Numbered from the stretch's first letter, positions 24,174 through 33,126 are shown. The stretch is DNA of 64,000 nucleotides from Lachnospiraceae bacterium (GCA_910575255.1 CAJTEM010000016.1:1-64000); one strand, 5' to 3'. Translations and numbers: made by a program. The notes: a model not told the origin generated them from the letters alone.

Positions 24174-25027
24174 CCGGCCCCTCCTTTCTCCGGCAGGCGC
24201 ATTGCCTCTATCATTTCATAAGCGATGCTGATGTCCGTCAGCTCCTTCGGCAGAATGGAACGTGGGTGCCATGCCGCCGCTGACAGTTCCCCGGTGTCGA
24301 TGTGCAGCTGGTTCGAACCGTCCAGCTCTGCCGTATAGCCTGCGATCACGGAACCGGAAAAGCCCCAGGGCTGGCTCCCAAAATATTTAAGGCCCCTGAT
24401 GCGGATGCCCGTTTCCTCATAGACTTCCCTCTCTGCCGCTTCCTCCAGCGTCTCCCCTGCCTCCACAAAGCCTGACACCAGAACCCATTGCGGGAGGGGA
24501 CGGTCCCCGTACTTCGTCATCAGAAGCCTGTCCCCGTCCGTGACCGCCACCATGACCACCGGGGCGATGGCCGGATAAACGGTGTCCCCGCAGTCCGGGC
24601 AGCTAAGTGACCGCCGCCCCCTGTCCTGCGCCCTCACACCTCCGCACCTTCCGCAGTAGACATTCCTCTCATACCATCCCGCCAGGTGCAGGGCAGTGGC
24701 CCCGGCAAAATACGCCCAGCCCGACAGGATGCCGTCAAGCTCCCGGAGCGGAAGATACTGCATGCCCTCCCTTTCGGGCAGGACATCTCCCTGCTGCCGC
24801 AGCAGATAGACAGTCACCCCGTCCACGCAGAACAGGAAAACCGCCAGCCTCCGCACTTCTGCAAAAGGCATACCCAGGTCATGGAATACCGGAATCCTCC
24901 TGCTGCCGTCCTCCGATACCCGCAGCAGCACCTCTCCGCCACGGAAGGAGAAAAAGCAATCCTCCGACTCCGGTTCCCTGTCACAGAATGCATGGTCCAG
25001 GCGGTAGGGGAAAATGTCCTGTATCAT
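24170..25027 (-). CDS. nudC: NADH pyrophosphatase, Nudix family
   Basis: Hydrolyses NAD(H) to NMN(H) and AMP; members also remove NAD caps from RNA. 285 aa. Zinc ribbon C-G-R-C-G-G and C-P-D-C-G (about 124-150), Nudix box G-F-V-E-A-G-E-T-L-E-E-A-A-E-R-E-V-Y-E-E-T-G (about 190-212) and the NudC signature S-Q-P-W-G-F just after. Ribosome site AAAGGAGG. Third gene from the end of the metK operon, coupled to pyrK. Confidence 0.92.
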   Translation of the reverse strand: MIQDIFPYRLDHAFCDREPESEDCFFSFRGGEVLLRVSEDGSRRIPVFHDLGMPFAEVRRLAVFLFCVDGVTVYLLRQQGDVLPEREGMQYLPLRELDGILSGWAYFAGATALHLAGWYERNVYCGRCGGVRAQDRGRRSLSCPDCGDTVYPAIAPVVMVAVTDGDRLLMTKYGDRPLPQWVLVSGFVEAGETLEEAAEREVYEETGIRIRGLKYFGSQPWGFSGSVIAGYTAELDGSNQLHIDTGELSAAAWHPRSILPKELTDISIAYEMIEAMRLPEKGGAG

Positions 25028-25042
25028 TGCCCCATCCCTCCT

Positions 25043-25927
25043 TTACAGATGCCGCAGGTTCTCGCGGTATCTCCTGAGTTCCGTTTCGTCCACGGAGCCG
25101 ATGACCTCATCCAGCCACTTGATCATCCTGTTCCTGTCCTTCGGCAGATGCCCTTCCACGTTGACGCAGTTGGACGCGCCCATGGTGGCAAAATAGGTAT
25201 CAATAGCGAGCCCTTCTATCAGCATCCGCAGCTCGTACAGCTTTTCAATCTCCGTTTCCTCCGCCCAGTTCCCGTCCTGAATCTCCTGGTACAGCTCCGA
25301 GGACGGGTAGATGGTCAGCATGGAGGAAACAATGATCTTCGGGTGGAGCTGGTTGAACACTTCCGCCGTGTTCTTCACCCCTTCCTCCATGTGCCCGGAA
25401 CCGTAGATTCCTGCAAGGTAGAAGAAATTGTAATCCATGCCTACTTCGTCCAGGCGCTGGCACTCCGTAAGGATTTCCTTTACCCCGAAGCCCTTGTGCA
25501 TGAAGGACAGGGATTCCTCGTCCCCGGCCTCCACGCCGATAGTGAGGCTGTTGTATCCCATTTCCCGCAGTTCCCTCAACTGCTCCGTGGTCTTCGGCGT
25601 GATGTCCGTGATGCGGGCAAAACAGCCGATGGACTGCACTTTGGGGTAGTATTTCTTTACCAGCCCTGCCAGCGTTTTCAGTTTGTCGAAGCTCAATACA
25701 AAGGGATTGGCCCCGGTAAAGAACACCCTCTTTGCGTTCCGGTAATAGCGGCTCATTTCCTTCAGGTCCGCCTCCACCTCTGACAGGGGGGACATCCTGA
25801 ACTTGAACGGCACGTCCTCATAGAGCGTGCAGAATTTACATTTGTGGTGGGTGCAGCCTGCCGTCACCTGGATCAGTGCGCTGCACGCCTCATAGGGCGG
25901 CCTCCATATCGTTCCTGTGTAATGCAT
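25043..25927 (-). CDS. Radical SAM protein
   Basis: 294 aa enzyme with the 4Fe-4S motif C-T-H-H-K-C-K-F-C at residues 25-33 (CxxxCxxC), then a TIM-barrel core with F-F-T-G-A-N-P, I-G-C-F-A-R, I-G-V-E-A-G-D and N-F-F-Y-L-A-G-I-Y-G-S-G-H. B12-independent type; substrate unknown. Placed between metK, which makes its cofactor S-adenosylmethionine, and nudC. A second, broken copy of its C-terminal half is at 32340-32670. Confidence 0.9.
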   Translation of the reverse strand: MHYTGTIWRPPYEACSALIQVTAGCTHHKCKFCTLYEDVPFKFRMSPLSEVEADLKEMSRYYRNAKRVFFTGANPFVLSFDKLKTLAGLVKKYYPKVQSIGCFARITDITPKTTEQLRELREMGYNSLTIGVEAGDEESLSFMHKGFGVKEILTECQRLDEVGMDYNFFYLAGIYGSGHMEEGVKNTAEVFNQLHPKIIVSSMLTIYPSSELYQEIQDGNWAEETEIEKLYELRMLIEGLAIDTYFATMGASNCVNVEGHLPKDRNRMIKWLDEVIGSVDETELRRYRENLRHL

Positions 25928-25946
25928 AAGTCATCTCTCCTTCCGT

Positions 25947-27134
25947 TCATTCACTCATTTTCGCCAGCGCCCCACGGAGCGCTGCTGCCTTATCCGTCCA
26001 TTCCCAGGGAAGCTGCAGGTCCTTGCGCCCGAAGTGCCCGTATGCCGCCGTGGGACGGTAGATCGGCTTCTGCAGCCCCAGCCCCCTTATGATGGAGGAT
26101 GGGCGCAGGTCAAAGTGTTCCTCCACCAGCTCCAGTATCCTGTCATCGGGAACCGCCCCTGTGCCGAAGGTGTCCACCGATACGGAGACCGGCTTCGCCA
26201 CGCCGATGGCGTAAGCTATCTGTATCTCGCAGCGGCGGGCCAGCCCTGCCGCCACAAGGTTCTTTGCCACATACCTGGCGGCATAAGAAGCGCTCCGGTC
26301 AACCTTTGTAGGGTCCTTCCCCGAAAATGCGCCGCCTCCGTGTCTGGCGGCCCCGCCGTAAGTGTCCACCACGATCTTCCTGCCCGTCAGTCCGGTGTCC
26401 CCCTGGGGGCCTCCTATCACGAAGCGCCCTGTGGGGTTGACCAGGTATCTGGTGTCTTCGTCCATCAGGCATTCCGGGATCACCTTGCGGATGACTTTCC
26501 CGATGATGTCCTGTTCGATGGTGTCATGGCCGATCTCCGGGAGGTGCTGGGTGGACACTACCACGGTATCCACCCGTACCGGCCTGCTGTCCTCATATTC
26601 CACCGTCACCTGCGCCTTCCCGTCCAGCCCCAGGTACGGGATGTCCCCGCCTTTCCTTGCCTGGGCAAGCTCCCTTGTGAGGGCATGGGCCAGATAGACC
26701 GGCATGGGCATCAGCTCGTCCGTTTCGTCCGTGGCATACCCGAAGACCATTCCCTGGTCGCCGGCCCCAAGCTCCTGCTTCTTGCTCCCCCGGACCTCCA
26801 GCGCCCGGCTGACACCCTGGGCAATGTCCGGGGACTGGCCGTGGATGGCAGTGATCACTGCGACCGCGTCCGCATCAAACCCGAAACGGTTGTCCCTGTA
26901 CCCAATTTCACGGATCGTATCGCGGGCAACTGCCTCAATGTCGATCCCCTCCAGTCCCCCGGCTGATACCTCCCCCATGATGAAGACTGCCCCTGTCGAA
27001 GCGAACACCTCGCAGGCCACCCTTGCATCGGGCTTTTTCCGAAGGACTGCATCCAGGATGGCATCTGCGATCTGATCGCAGAGCTTGTCCGGGTGTCCTT
27101 CCGTTACGGATTCCGAAGTAAATAGTTTTCTCAT
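25947..27134 (-). CDS. metK: S-adenosylmethionine synthetase
   Basis: Makes SAM from methionine and ATP. 395 aa, full length. S-V-T-E-G-H-P-D-K (ATP/Mg start motif), [11 protein letters not shown] (signature 1, about 116-126), [10 protein letters not shown] (signature 2, about 265-275) and D-R-S-A-S-Y. The protein is richer in Gly and Ala than most clostridial MetK proteins and lies in the accessory region, so it may be an additional copy. Its start overlaps the DUF1934 gene by four bases. Confidence 0.95.
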   Translation of the reverse strand: MRKLFTSESVTEGHPDKLCDQIADAILDAVLRKKPDARVACEVFASTGAVFIMGEVSAGGLEGIDIEAVARDTIREIGYRDNRFGFDADAVAVITAIHGQSPDIAQGVSRALEVRGSKKQELGAGDQGMVFGYATDETDELMPMPVYLAHALTRELAQARKGGDIPYLGLDGKAQVTVEYEDSRPVRVDTVVVSTQHLPEIGHDTIEQDIIGKVIRKVIPECLMDEDTRYLVNPTGRFVIGGPQGDTGLTGRKIVVDTYGGAARHGGGAFSGKDPTKVDRSASYAARYVAKNLVAAGLARRCEIQIAYAIGVAKPVSVSVDTFGTGAVPDDRILELVEEHFDLRPSSIIRGLGLQKPIYRPTAAYGHFGRKDLQLPWEWTDKAAALRGALAKMSE

Positions 27135-27595
27135 ATGTGGTTCCTCCTTGTCGTATGATCCAGGACGGGGCCAGTCATTCCGTCCTCCTTTATGCGGACG
27201 GACAGGATGTTTTGTGAGAACAGGCGCCCGCCTTCGTACAGCCGGTATTCCAGCCGTGCCTCCAGGCCGTTCCCGTCCGCCTCCATGGTGCAGCTCTCCG
27301 TCTCCGCCAGAAAGCCAATCTCCCCAAAGGGCGTCCGGTAAAGGGCCTTTGTCCTCTCCCCCGGCATGAACCGGAAACTGCCGGAGATAGCACCGCTCCT
27401 GTCAAGCCTTATCTCCGTTTGTGACAGGAACAGGCGATTGTCCGTGACATTCCCATGTTCATCCAGTTCCCGGTAGCTGACCTGGTATCCCCCGCTCTGG
27501 GGTGAGCAGATCCCTGTCGTCCTTGTCAGGATTGCTTCCGGTCCGCCCCTTGCATCCAGGATGCCCAGGACGGAAACCTGAACATCTTTCCTCAT
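27131..27595 (-). CDS. DUF1934 (YwiB-like) protein
   Basis: 154 aa beta-barrel (lipocalin-like) of unknown function. [33 protein letters not shown] and R-L-E-Y-R-L-Y match the family. First gene of the metK operon; ATGA overlap with metK. GGAGG ribosome site. Shares its upstream region with a divergent HxlR gene. Confidence 0.85.
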   Translation of the reverse strand: MRKDVQVSVLGILDARGGPEAILTRTTGICSPQSGGYQVSYRELDEHGNVTDNRLFLSQTEIRLDRSGAISGSFRFMPGERTKALYRTPFGEIGFLAETESCTMEADGNGLEARLEYRLYEGGRLFSQNILSVRIKEDGMTGPVLDHTTRRNHI

Positions 27596-27726
27596 CCCTT
27601 TCGCCTCCGTTCAAGCACAGTCTAAAACGAAAAAATGGATATAACAAGTACTGTCTTTTTATGGTCCTGGACGTATTTTTGGCACCTGGTATCTTTTGAT
27701 AAACCGGTATTTAAAAATACACTATC

Positions 27727-27755
27727 TTGATACCAGGCGCAAAATACGGTATAAT
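27727..27755 (+). promoter_or_regulatory. Sigma-A promoter of the hxlR-like gene
   Basis: TTGATA (27727-27732), 17-base spacer, TATAAT (27750-27755), 26 bases before the ATG. An almost matching upstream region occurs at 32810-32920 in front of the XRE remnant. Confidence 0.8.
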
Positions 27756-27781
27756 TTCCCCATGTAAAGGAGGTCTTTTCT

Positions 27782-28156
27782 ATGGCTGACAACAAATTTT
27801 CCCACAGCCAGAGCCTGATGGCAAGCTGCGTCCCGATGACCACCCTGCAGTCCATCCTCGGAGGGAAATGGAAGATACTCATTGTGTGGTACATCGCTGT
27901 ATATAAGGTCCAGAGGTTCGGGGAGCTGCAAAGGAGGATCGGGGATGAGATCACAAAGTCAACGCTGACAAAGCAGCTCCGGGAACTGGAAAACGACGGC
28001 TGGATCAACCGCCAGATCTACCAGGAGATACCGCCCAAGGTGGAATATACTCTTACGGAACTGGCCGAGAGCTTCGTCCCCATTCTGGAACAGATGAAGG
28101 AATGGAGCGAAGTACACCTGTGCCGTTCCAGGCTTGCACCGGAAGAAGAAAAGTAG
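27782..28156 (+). CDS. HxlR-family transcriptional regulator
   Basis: 124 aa. S-C-V-P-M-T-T-L-Q-S-I-L-G-G-K-W-K-I-L-I-V-W-Y-I, F-G-E-L-Q-R-R-I-G-D-E-I-T-K-S-T-L-T-K-Q-L and E-Y-T-L-T-E. Sensing Cys near residue 16. AAAGGAGG ribosome site. Divergent from the DUF1934-metK operon and so the probable regulator of it, which would be unusual for a metK gene. Confidence 0.92.
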   Translation: MADNKFSHSQSLMASCVPMTTLQSILGGKWKILIVWYIAVYKVQRFGELQRRIGDEITKSTLTKQLRELENDGWINRQIYQEIPPKVEYTLTELAESFVPILEQMKEWSEVHLCRSRLAPEEEK

Positions 28157-28193
28157 GGTATCCATTTGTACTGCTAAAAATCTGCATACGAAA

Positions 28194-28230
28194 AAAGACG
28201 GCTACTCTTGCTCTGGCAGTCGTCTTTCTT
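28194..28230 (+). terminator. Terminator after the hxlR-like gene
   Basis: Ten-base stem 28194-28203 with 28218-28227 (one G-T pair), followed by a T-rich run. Confidence 0.6.
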
Positions 28231-28316
28231 CATTGGCATACAATAAGGGAATCAACAGGTGCGAATCACACCCTGCTTGATTCCCTATAACCTCTCCCCT
28301 ATCTGAAAGCAGATAT

Positions 28317-28502
28317 CTATGAACATAATATTGTCAAAAGTGACTTATACCTTTCCGTTTCATTTTTTATATCTTCGGCGGTGACCCCGTAATACAGATA
28401 TATTTCCCTGTACAGCTTCTTCAACTGCTTCATGGTTTTCTTATCCCCGCTGAATGAGCCATCTATCACCTGCCAGACAGTTTCCACCCCTATCTGCATC
28501 AT
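28317..28502 (-). CDS. Short ORF, 61 aa, doubtful
   Basis: M-M-Q-I-G-V-E-T-V-W-Q-V-I-D-G-S-F-S-G-D-K, then helical and charged. No family recognised. It could be a fragment of a regulator or a real small gene; ribosome site not convincing. Confidence 0.3.
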   Translation of the reverse strand: MMQIGVETVWQVIDGSFSGDKKTMKQLKKLYREIYLYYGVTAEDIKNETERYKSLLTILCS

Positions 28503-28518
28503 GCAGTTTTCAGGACAC

Positions 28519-29190
28519 TTAATTGCATATATATGGAAATTTATACTTTTCCTTTATCTCTTCTGGAAGATTCGGATAAAACGTCTGGGAAGCATACTCA
28601 GAAACTTCATTACCCCACAAATTATCTGTAGACAGCAGATAACTATAATAGTCTTCATCATAATGGATATGCAATGATAGTTCCTTTATAAGCCGCAGGC
28701 TCATAGCTGTTTTTACGCTGACTGCACCTGTGTTTAATATAACGTCATATTCTGCATCCAAAATCAGGCTTGCTGTTTCAGGCGGCTGTCCATCAATAAT
28801 CAGGCCAACTGCAATGTCTATAAAAGATTTTAAGGGTTCTTCAAAATTATTTTCTAATGGCAGTTTCTCAATAATATTTCCTCCAGTTTTTTTCTCGGCG
28901 TCCCCTCTGCCGGTCAGGACTGTTCTAGCACCCTCATAATAATGCTCATGTCTGAACGATTCATTGAATTCATTTCGTCCTCGCAATAACTCCGGACAGG
29001 TACCCCGGCAGGGGCGCATGGTTTTTTCGCCTCCGCCGAATAAGAGGTATGCGCTTCCTGCCCTCTGCCCTTTCAGCTTTTTCAGCTCTCCTGCCAGTTC
29101 GCCGCCATAGACGTTTGCAGACAGTGCGCTTGTGGCCTGTTTTGCCTGCCTTATAACGCTCTCCTTGTTCCTTCTGGTATGCCCTTTCCA
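28519..29190 (-). pseudogene. Degenerate ORF with LD-tail family features at its front
   Basis: The frame is open from about 29190 to the stop at 28519 but has no good start. Just upstream (29195-29270), in another frame, it encodes K-I-V-S-V-S-D-E-V-K, the same block as V-S-D-E-M-K in the LD-tail proteins at 7212 and 7805. The C-terminal part (L-D-A-E-Y-D-V-I-L-N-T-G-A-V-S-V, then I-H-Y-D-E-D-Y-Y) belongs to a protein I cannot name. Probably two or more genes fused by decay. Confidence 0.45.
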
Positions 29191-29283
29191 TTGGTGCTAA
29201 TAAAATCCTGCTTTACTACCTCTGCTAAATCTGCTTTTACTTCATCAGACACAGATACTATTTTTTCCAGTCATTTCTTCCCG

Positions 29284-29487
29284 TTATACATCTGCCTGTT
29301 CTTTTGACTTCCAAGGGATACCGTTTTCATCATAATACATATTGCTATGTTTATACTTCACTCTTCCGCAGATCTGGCCGCCCGTCGGATTGGGGATACC
29401 GGCCTGGTTTCCATTTTTCTGCGAAAACAGCCGGTTCATCAGGGAATACCCCGAAAACCAGTTCATGTTGTTCATACGAATATCCAT
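29284..29487 (-). CDS. Small protein, 67 aa, LD-tail family N-terminus
   Basis: M-D-I-R-M-N-N-M-N-W-F-S-G-Y-S-L-M-N-R-L-F, then Q-K-N-G-N-Q-A. The opening resembles the M-R-I-G-N-N...W...L-S-R-M-N-G-G-K pattern of 7212 and 7805. It ends just where the V-S-D-E block of the degraded downstream sequence begins, so it is likely the front of a broken third paralogue. AAGGAGG ribosome site before ATG 29487. Confidence 0.5.
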   Translation of the reverse strand: MDIRMNNMNWFSGYSLMNRLFSQKNGNQAGIPNPTGGQICGRVKYKHSNMYYDENGIPWKSKEQADV

Positions 29488-29520
29488 ATCGTGACCTCCT
29501 TCACCAATAAGCCTGCCTCT

Positions 29521-30309
29521 CTATATCTTCAAATCCAGATCCGCGCCAACCTGCGGCTGATCTTTCACAGTGGTTTTGCCCGCATCCTCTTCCCGGGCAG
29601 CCTCGATGATTGTTTTCATATCTGTGTCATTCAGATAAATCGTGCCATCTTTGGAAGCAGCCATTTTTTCATTTATGAGCTGTTCGGCCTTGTTGTAAGC
29701 TGATCCACCCTCTGTCTTTTCCGCAGTTACTTCCTCTGCTTCTGCCGTTTTCTTTTCTTCTAATGTTTCCGCTGATTTTTCCTTCCTTTCTGCTGCCTTT
29801 TCTTTTGTCTTTTCAAACAGTTTCTCAGAAATTTTCTTCCTTTCTTCCCGCATCTTAGCACTCATTTTTAACATACCATCGTTTCTGGTTTGCATTCTGC
29901 AATGATATTTTCCGTTCTCATCAATATAACTGTGCTGATACACTATAGTCCAGCCAGTGGCTTTCGCCATGCCTTCTGCCAATCTGGACATAGACTCAAC
30001 GCCTTTTATCATGTCTTCCATATCCTTTGCTTTTTCGGGATCATTCTGCATTTTTTTCAAAAGTTGGGGATTGACGGTCAGTGACCTGCCGCTTTTGGCT
30101 GATGAGCAGACATTTCCAACCTTAAAATCTACGCTTGGAACAAGTTTGGCCAGTTCATTCGCATATTCTGCTGTCTTCTTGGATTTACTGTTTTCTGCCG
30201 TCTCCTGTGTTTTTTCTGTTTCCTTCTTTTTCGTGCTGCCTGCAGCAGAGTTTCCCGCCATACCCTGCGCTACATAACTTCTGTAATTGTTTGTAATCTC
30301 CATTGCCAT
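29521..30309 (-). CDS. DUF6033 family protein, LD-tail
   Basis: 262 aa, soluble, rich in Lys, Glu and Ala; residues about 150-205 are a long charged coiled-coil-like region. N-terminal M-A-M-E-I-T-N-N-Y, V-P-S-V-D-F-K-V-G, S-G-R-S-L-T-V-N-P-Q-L-L-K-K-M and T-I-Y-L-N-D-T-D-M-K-T-I fit DUF6033. It ends D-L-D-L-K-I, the same tail as the proteins at 7212, 7805 and 8397. Start ATG 30309, with AGGAGG upstream. Downstream of the BlaI/M56 pair on the same strand. Confidence 0.75.
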   Translation of the reverse strand: MAMEITNNYRSYVAQGMAGNSAAGSTKKKETEKTQETAENSKSKKTAEYANELAKLVPSVDFKVGNVCSSAKSGRSLTVNPQLLKKMQNDPEKAKDMEDMIKGVESMSRLAEGMAKATGWTIVYQHSYIDENGKYHCRMQTRNDGMLKMSAKMREERKKISEKLFEKTKEKAAERKEKSAETLEEKKTAEAEEVTAEKTEGGSAYNKAEQLINEKMAASKDGTIYLNDTDMKTIIEAAREEDAGKTTVKDQPQVGADLDLKI

Positions 30310-30367
30310 AATTTTTTCCTCCTTGATAATAAATTTATTTGAAATCCGTTTCAACTGTACAGTTGGC

Positions 30368-31618
30368 CTATAATATTTCAAGCAGCTCATAATACCAGTA
30401 ATTCCTTATACTTTCGTAGGGAATCTGTATTATCCTGTCTTTTGAACTGCTTTCATAAATACAGGATTCCGCTATGCCAGCCAAACCCGGAAGTTTATAA
30501 AATCCGCCGAAGACAATCCAAATTTCTCCTTCCGCATTGTTTTCTTCTAAAAAATCCTCAAAGGCCTGCCTTTCAACATAAACATATCTGTCATCATATG
30601 AAATCATCTGGCTTAATTCCTCGGTATCATAAGAAATAACTTGGGGTTCCCCGTCATAATTTCCCACTAGAATGTCCCTGCTTTCATTGCAGCGGGCATA
30701 GGAATGTGTATGTACCGCCAACAGCATGGCCGCGATCATCAGAAAAGCTGTGACTGCCATGCCTACGCACAGTTTTTTCCGGTATGGACGGAAACCGGCA
30801 ATTTCGCCCATCCTCCTTTTCATGTCCGCGAATTCCCTTTCCCCCGCATAGGTAACGCTGGGCGGTGCAGTCTCCGATTCGGAACGCAGCAGTTTCAGGG
30901 TTTTCAGCAATACCATCCCATATTCATGAGCCGTCCTTCTGCTGCTTTGTATGCACACCCTGTCGCAGATGTCCTCCATATCTGCACGGAAATGTTTCTG
31001 GAAAACTGTCAGTAATGGGTTGATCCACAGGAGGCATCTGAGCATATCCCATGCAAAGCCAAACCATAAATGCCCTAACCGGATATGCGTCTGCTCATGC
31101 TGTATAACAGACTTAAGCTCATCTTTGCTGTAACTGTCCGCCATCACTTTCGGCAGGACGATTTTCGGCTTTAACAGCCCGACGGTAAATGGCGTGATAT
31201 TCATGTCTGTAACATAGATACGGACATTTTCAAACATAACTTTTTCCATTCCGGAAACAGTTCTTTGAAGACGTATCCGTTTTCCAAATATACAGATGGC
31301 AGTCACCAGAATGCCTGCCATATAAATGCGGTCACCCCACAGCCATGAAGCCGTTACTGCCGTAATCCTCCATGTTGCTTTTAGTACGGCGGCATTTTCA
31401 TAAAACATCTTCAATCTTCCAAGAAACGGGATGACCAGGAACAATGCCCACGACATCCCCCTTAAAAATGTCCGTTCCGAAAAATGTATCTTCCGGAGCA
31501 GCATCACAAGCCCGATCAGCACGAATGAAAATGCCGCACACCGCACAAGCTGGGTAGTGTAATAAACCGTGCAAAAATTTATAAGGCTGGCTAATTGTCT
31601 CCAGTCGGGCATGGCCAT
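30368..31618 (-). CDS. M56-family (BlaR1-like) membrane metalloprotease sensor
   Basis: About 416 aa. Four N-terminal membrane spans (about 15-130), the zinc protease motif H-E-Q-T-H (HExxH, about residue 173) with downstream D-R-V-C family context, a further span near 290 and an extracytoplasmic C-terminal domain of about 110 aa. In BlaR1/MecR1, ligand binding outside triggers cleavage of the BlaI repressor; here the outer domain is not a penicillin-binding domain, so the ligand is different and unknown. Coupled to the blaI-like gene (TGATG). Confidence 0.88.
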   Translation of the reverse strand: MAMPDWRQLASLINFCTVYYTTQLVRCAAFSFVLIGLVMLLRKIHFSERTFLRGMSWALFLVIPFLGRLKMFYENAAVLKATWRITAVTASWLWGDRIYMAGILVTAICIFGKRIRLQRTVSGMEKVMFENVRIYVTDMNITPFTVGLLKPKIVLPKVMADSYSKDELKSVIQHEQTHIRLGHLWFGFAWDMLRCLLWINPLLTVFQKHFRADMEDICDRVCIQSSRRTAHEYGMVLLKTLKLLRSESETAPPSVTYAGEREFADMKRRMGEIAGFRPYRKKLCVGMAVTAFLMIAAMLLAVHTHSYARCNESRDILVGNYDGEPQVISYDTEELSQMISYDDRYVYVERQAFEDFLEENNAEGEIWIVFGGFYKLPGLAGIAESCIYESSSKDRIIQIPYESIRNYWYYELLEIL

Positions 31619-32031
31619 CACTCCTTTTTATCCGAGGATTCCGCATTCTGCCCCTTGCTTTTCTCCAGAATCTCCTCCAGTTCCTTTATCTGCTCATCTG
31701 TCAATGCGAAGCTCTGCAGCAGCGCCGCCATTGCATTTGTCCCGCTGCCGGAAAAATAGCTGTCCACAAACTTCCTGCTTTTCTCCTTCACGCATTCCTC
31801 CTTCTGCTTCAGCACATAGTAGTGGTAAACCCTTGAATCATGCTCATCCACGGTGTATCCGAGGATATCCTTCTGGTTCAGGCGGTTCATCAGCACCCGC
31901 ACCATCCTCATCGACATATCCACATTCCCCTGCATCCTCTTGTAGACCTCGGAGGATGTCAAAGGCTCCCCGCACGCCCACAGAACTTCCATGATCTGCC
32001 ATTCACTCGGTGTAATCTCTTCCTTTGCCAT
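31618..32031 (-). CDS. BlaI/MecI/CopY-family repressor
   Basis: 137 aa winged-helix repressor. T-P-S-E-W-Q-I-M-E-V-L-W and S-S-E-V-Y-K-R-M, R-M-V-R-V-L-M-N-R-L and Y-H-Y-Y-V are family blocks; the C-terminal half is the dimer helix set cleaved by the partner protease. Upstream at 32075-32095 a TTAATT/AATTAA-rich near-dyad could be the operator. It leads an operon with the M56 protease and DUF6033 gene. Confidence 0.9.
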   Translation of the reverse strand: MAKEEITPSEWQIMEVLWACGEPLTSSEVYKRMQGNVDMSMRMVRVLMNRLNQKDILGYTVDEHDSRVYHYYVLKQKEECVKEKSRKFVDSYFSGSGTNAMAALLQSFALTDEQIKELEEILEKSKGQNAESSDKKE

Positions 32032-32153
32032 ACCGTTTCCCTCCTTTCGGTTTTTATTTCCATTTTATATATCGGTCAATTATCGTTAATTATTAAGATA
32101 TGTTGACGCTTTTGTATGGAAGGCTCATACACCACCACCCGAATATGGCATAT

Positions 32154-32231
32154 TGCCATTCGTCCGATATAGGGGAAGCGCAAATCGCCGTGTAAGCATA
32201 TTACCTCTAACCTCCTCGCTTTCCAAGCAAT
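32154..32231. repeat. Interspersed repeat, copy 2 (other copy 11136-11208)
   Basis: Same order of blocks as copy 1: GCCATTCGT, CGATAT, CGCAAA, CGCCGTGTAAGCATATTA, CTCT and CGCTTTCCAA. Lies between the BlaI promoter region and a terminator. Confidence 0.55.
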
Positions 32232-32256
32232 TTCCCTTATCAGGTCGCCCGGCCGG

Positions 32257-32312
32257 CCTGCGGAAAAGGCAGACCGCCGCATATGGAAAAAGGGCCTGTG
32301 AGCCCTTTTCCT
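32257..32312. repeat. Short intergenic repeat copy 2 and terminator hairpin
   Basis: 32257-32286 repeats 15625-15654. It runs into a hairpin AAAGGGC-six bases-GCCCTTT with a T-rich tail (about 32289-32312) that can act as a terminator on the plus strand. Confidence 0.5.
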
Positions 32313-32339
32313 CTTTGTCTTTCGTATGCCCTGCTATTT

Positions 32340-32757
32340 TTATAGATGCCGCAGGTTCTCACGGTATCTGCGCAGCTCCTTCTCATCCACGAAGCCAATG
32401 ACCTCATCCAGCCACTTTATCATTTTTTTCCTGTCCTTCGGCAGGTGTCCTTCCACATTGACGCAATTCGATGCGCCTATCGTGGCAAAATAGATGTCAA
32501 TGCTCAGCTTTTCAATCAGCGTCCTCAGTTCATACAGCTTTTCGATTTCCGTTTCCTCCGTCCAGTTCCCATCCTGAATCTCCTGGTACAGCTCCGAGGA
32601 TGGGTACAGCATGGATGAAACGATGATCTTCGGATGGAGCTTGTTGAACACCTCCGCCGTGTTCTTCACCCCTTCCTCCATATGCCCGGAGCCGAATGTC
32701 CCGGACGCGGGCATCACCGGGTTCTTTAACCTGATGCCGCTATATCCACTGATGTGT
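32340..32757 (-). pseudogene. Chimera: pyrD start joined to radical SAM C-terminus
   Basis: Residues from about 32757 down to 32690 encode the first 20 or so residues of dihydroorotate dehydrogenase (S-V-D-I, G-I-R-L-K-N-P-V-M-P-A-S-G-T-F-G-S-G), with the start reduced to ATA and one base missing after D-I. A good AGGAGG lies where the old start would need it. At G-S-G the frame passes into G-S-G-H-M-E-E-G of a radical SAM gene closely similar to 25043-25927 and continues to that protein's C-terminus, with one codon pair deleted. The shared G-S-G codons are the likely crossover point. Confidence 0.8.
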
Positions 32758-32913
32758 TTATCCCGTTCGCCTCCTTCCTGAATCACATGATAGCAACTGG
32801 CAGGGGAAAAGAAAAGTACTGTCTTTTTTCGTTTATAGTGCGTAAAATAATACCGGTATCAAAAAGGATAGTACCTTGAACAGATAGGACGGATATAGTA
32901 TAATGCCGTTAAA

Positions 32914-33126
32914 AGGAGCATCACCTCCGGCAGGGCGCTGCCGTCCATGAGTGAATTTCTGTATATCTGCGAATACCTGGGCGTGACACCCATGGAGTTT
33001 TTCAACGAGGAACGGAAAACCACCCTGACCCAGCAGGAAGCGATCGAACACATTTATTCCATGTCGGATGAAGATATCCGGCTGCTGATCGGATTCATTG
33101 AGCGGATGAAGGCTGGCGGAAAATGA
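32914..33126 (+). pseudogene. XRE regulator, C-terminal remnant
   Basis: I-T-S-G-R-A-L-P-S-M-S-E-F-L-Y-I-C-E-Y-L-G-V-T-P-M-E-F-F is the second half of an HTH_3 domain, followed by a short helical C-terminus and stop at 33124-33126. The first half is missing. A 59-aa product from ATG 32947 is possible but would lack the DNA-binding helix. Preceded by a promoter-like region similar to that of the HxlR gene at 27782. Confidence 0.7.

Noticed and set aside
24686-25783. 365-aa plus-strand ORF opposite nudC and the radical SAM gene
   Set aside because: Long but antisense to two well-supported genes, with His/Gln/Pro-rich nonsense composition.
26034-26966. 310-aa plus-strand ORF opposite metK
   Set aside because: Antisense shadow of a strongly conserved enzyme gene; no family features.
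30368-31618. Beta-lactam sensor BlaR1
   Set aside because: The metalloprotease half fits, but the C-terminal outer domain lacks the S-x-x-K penicillin-binding motifs, so beta-lactam sensing is not supported.
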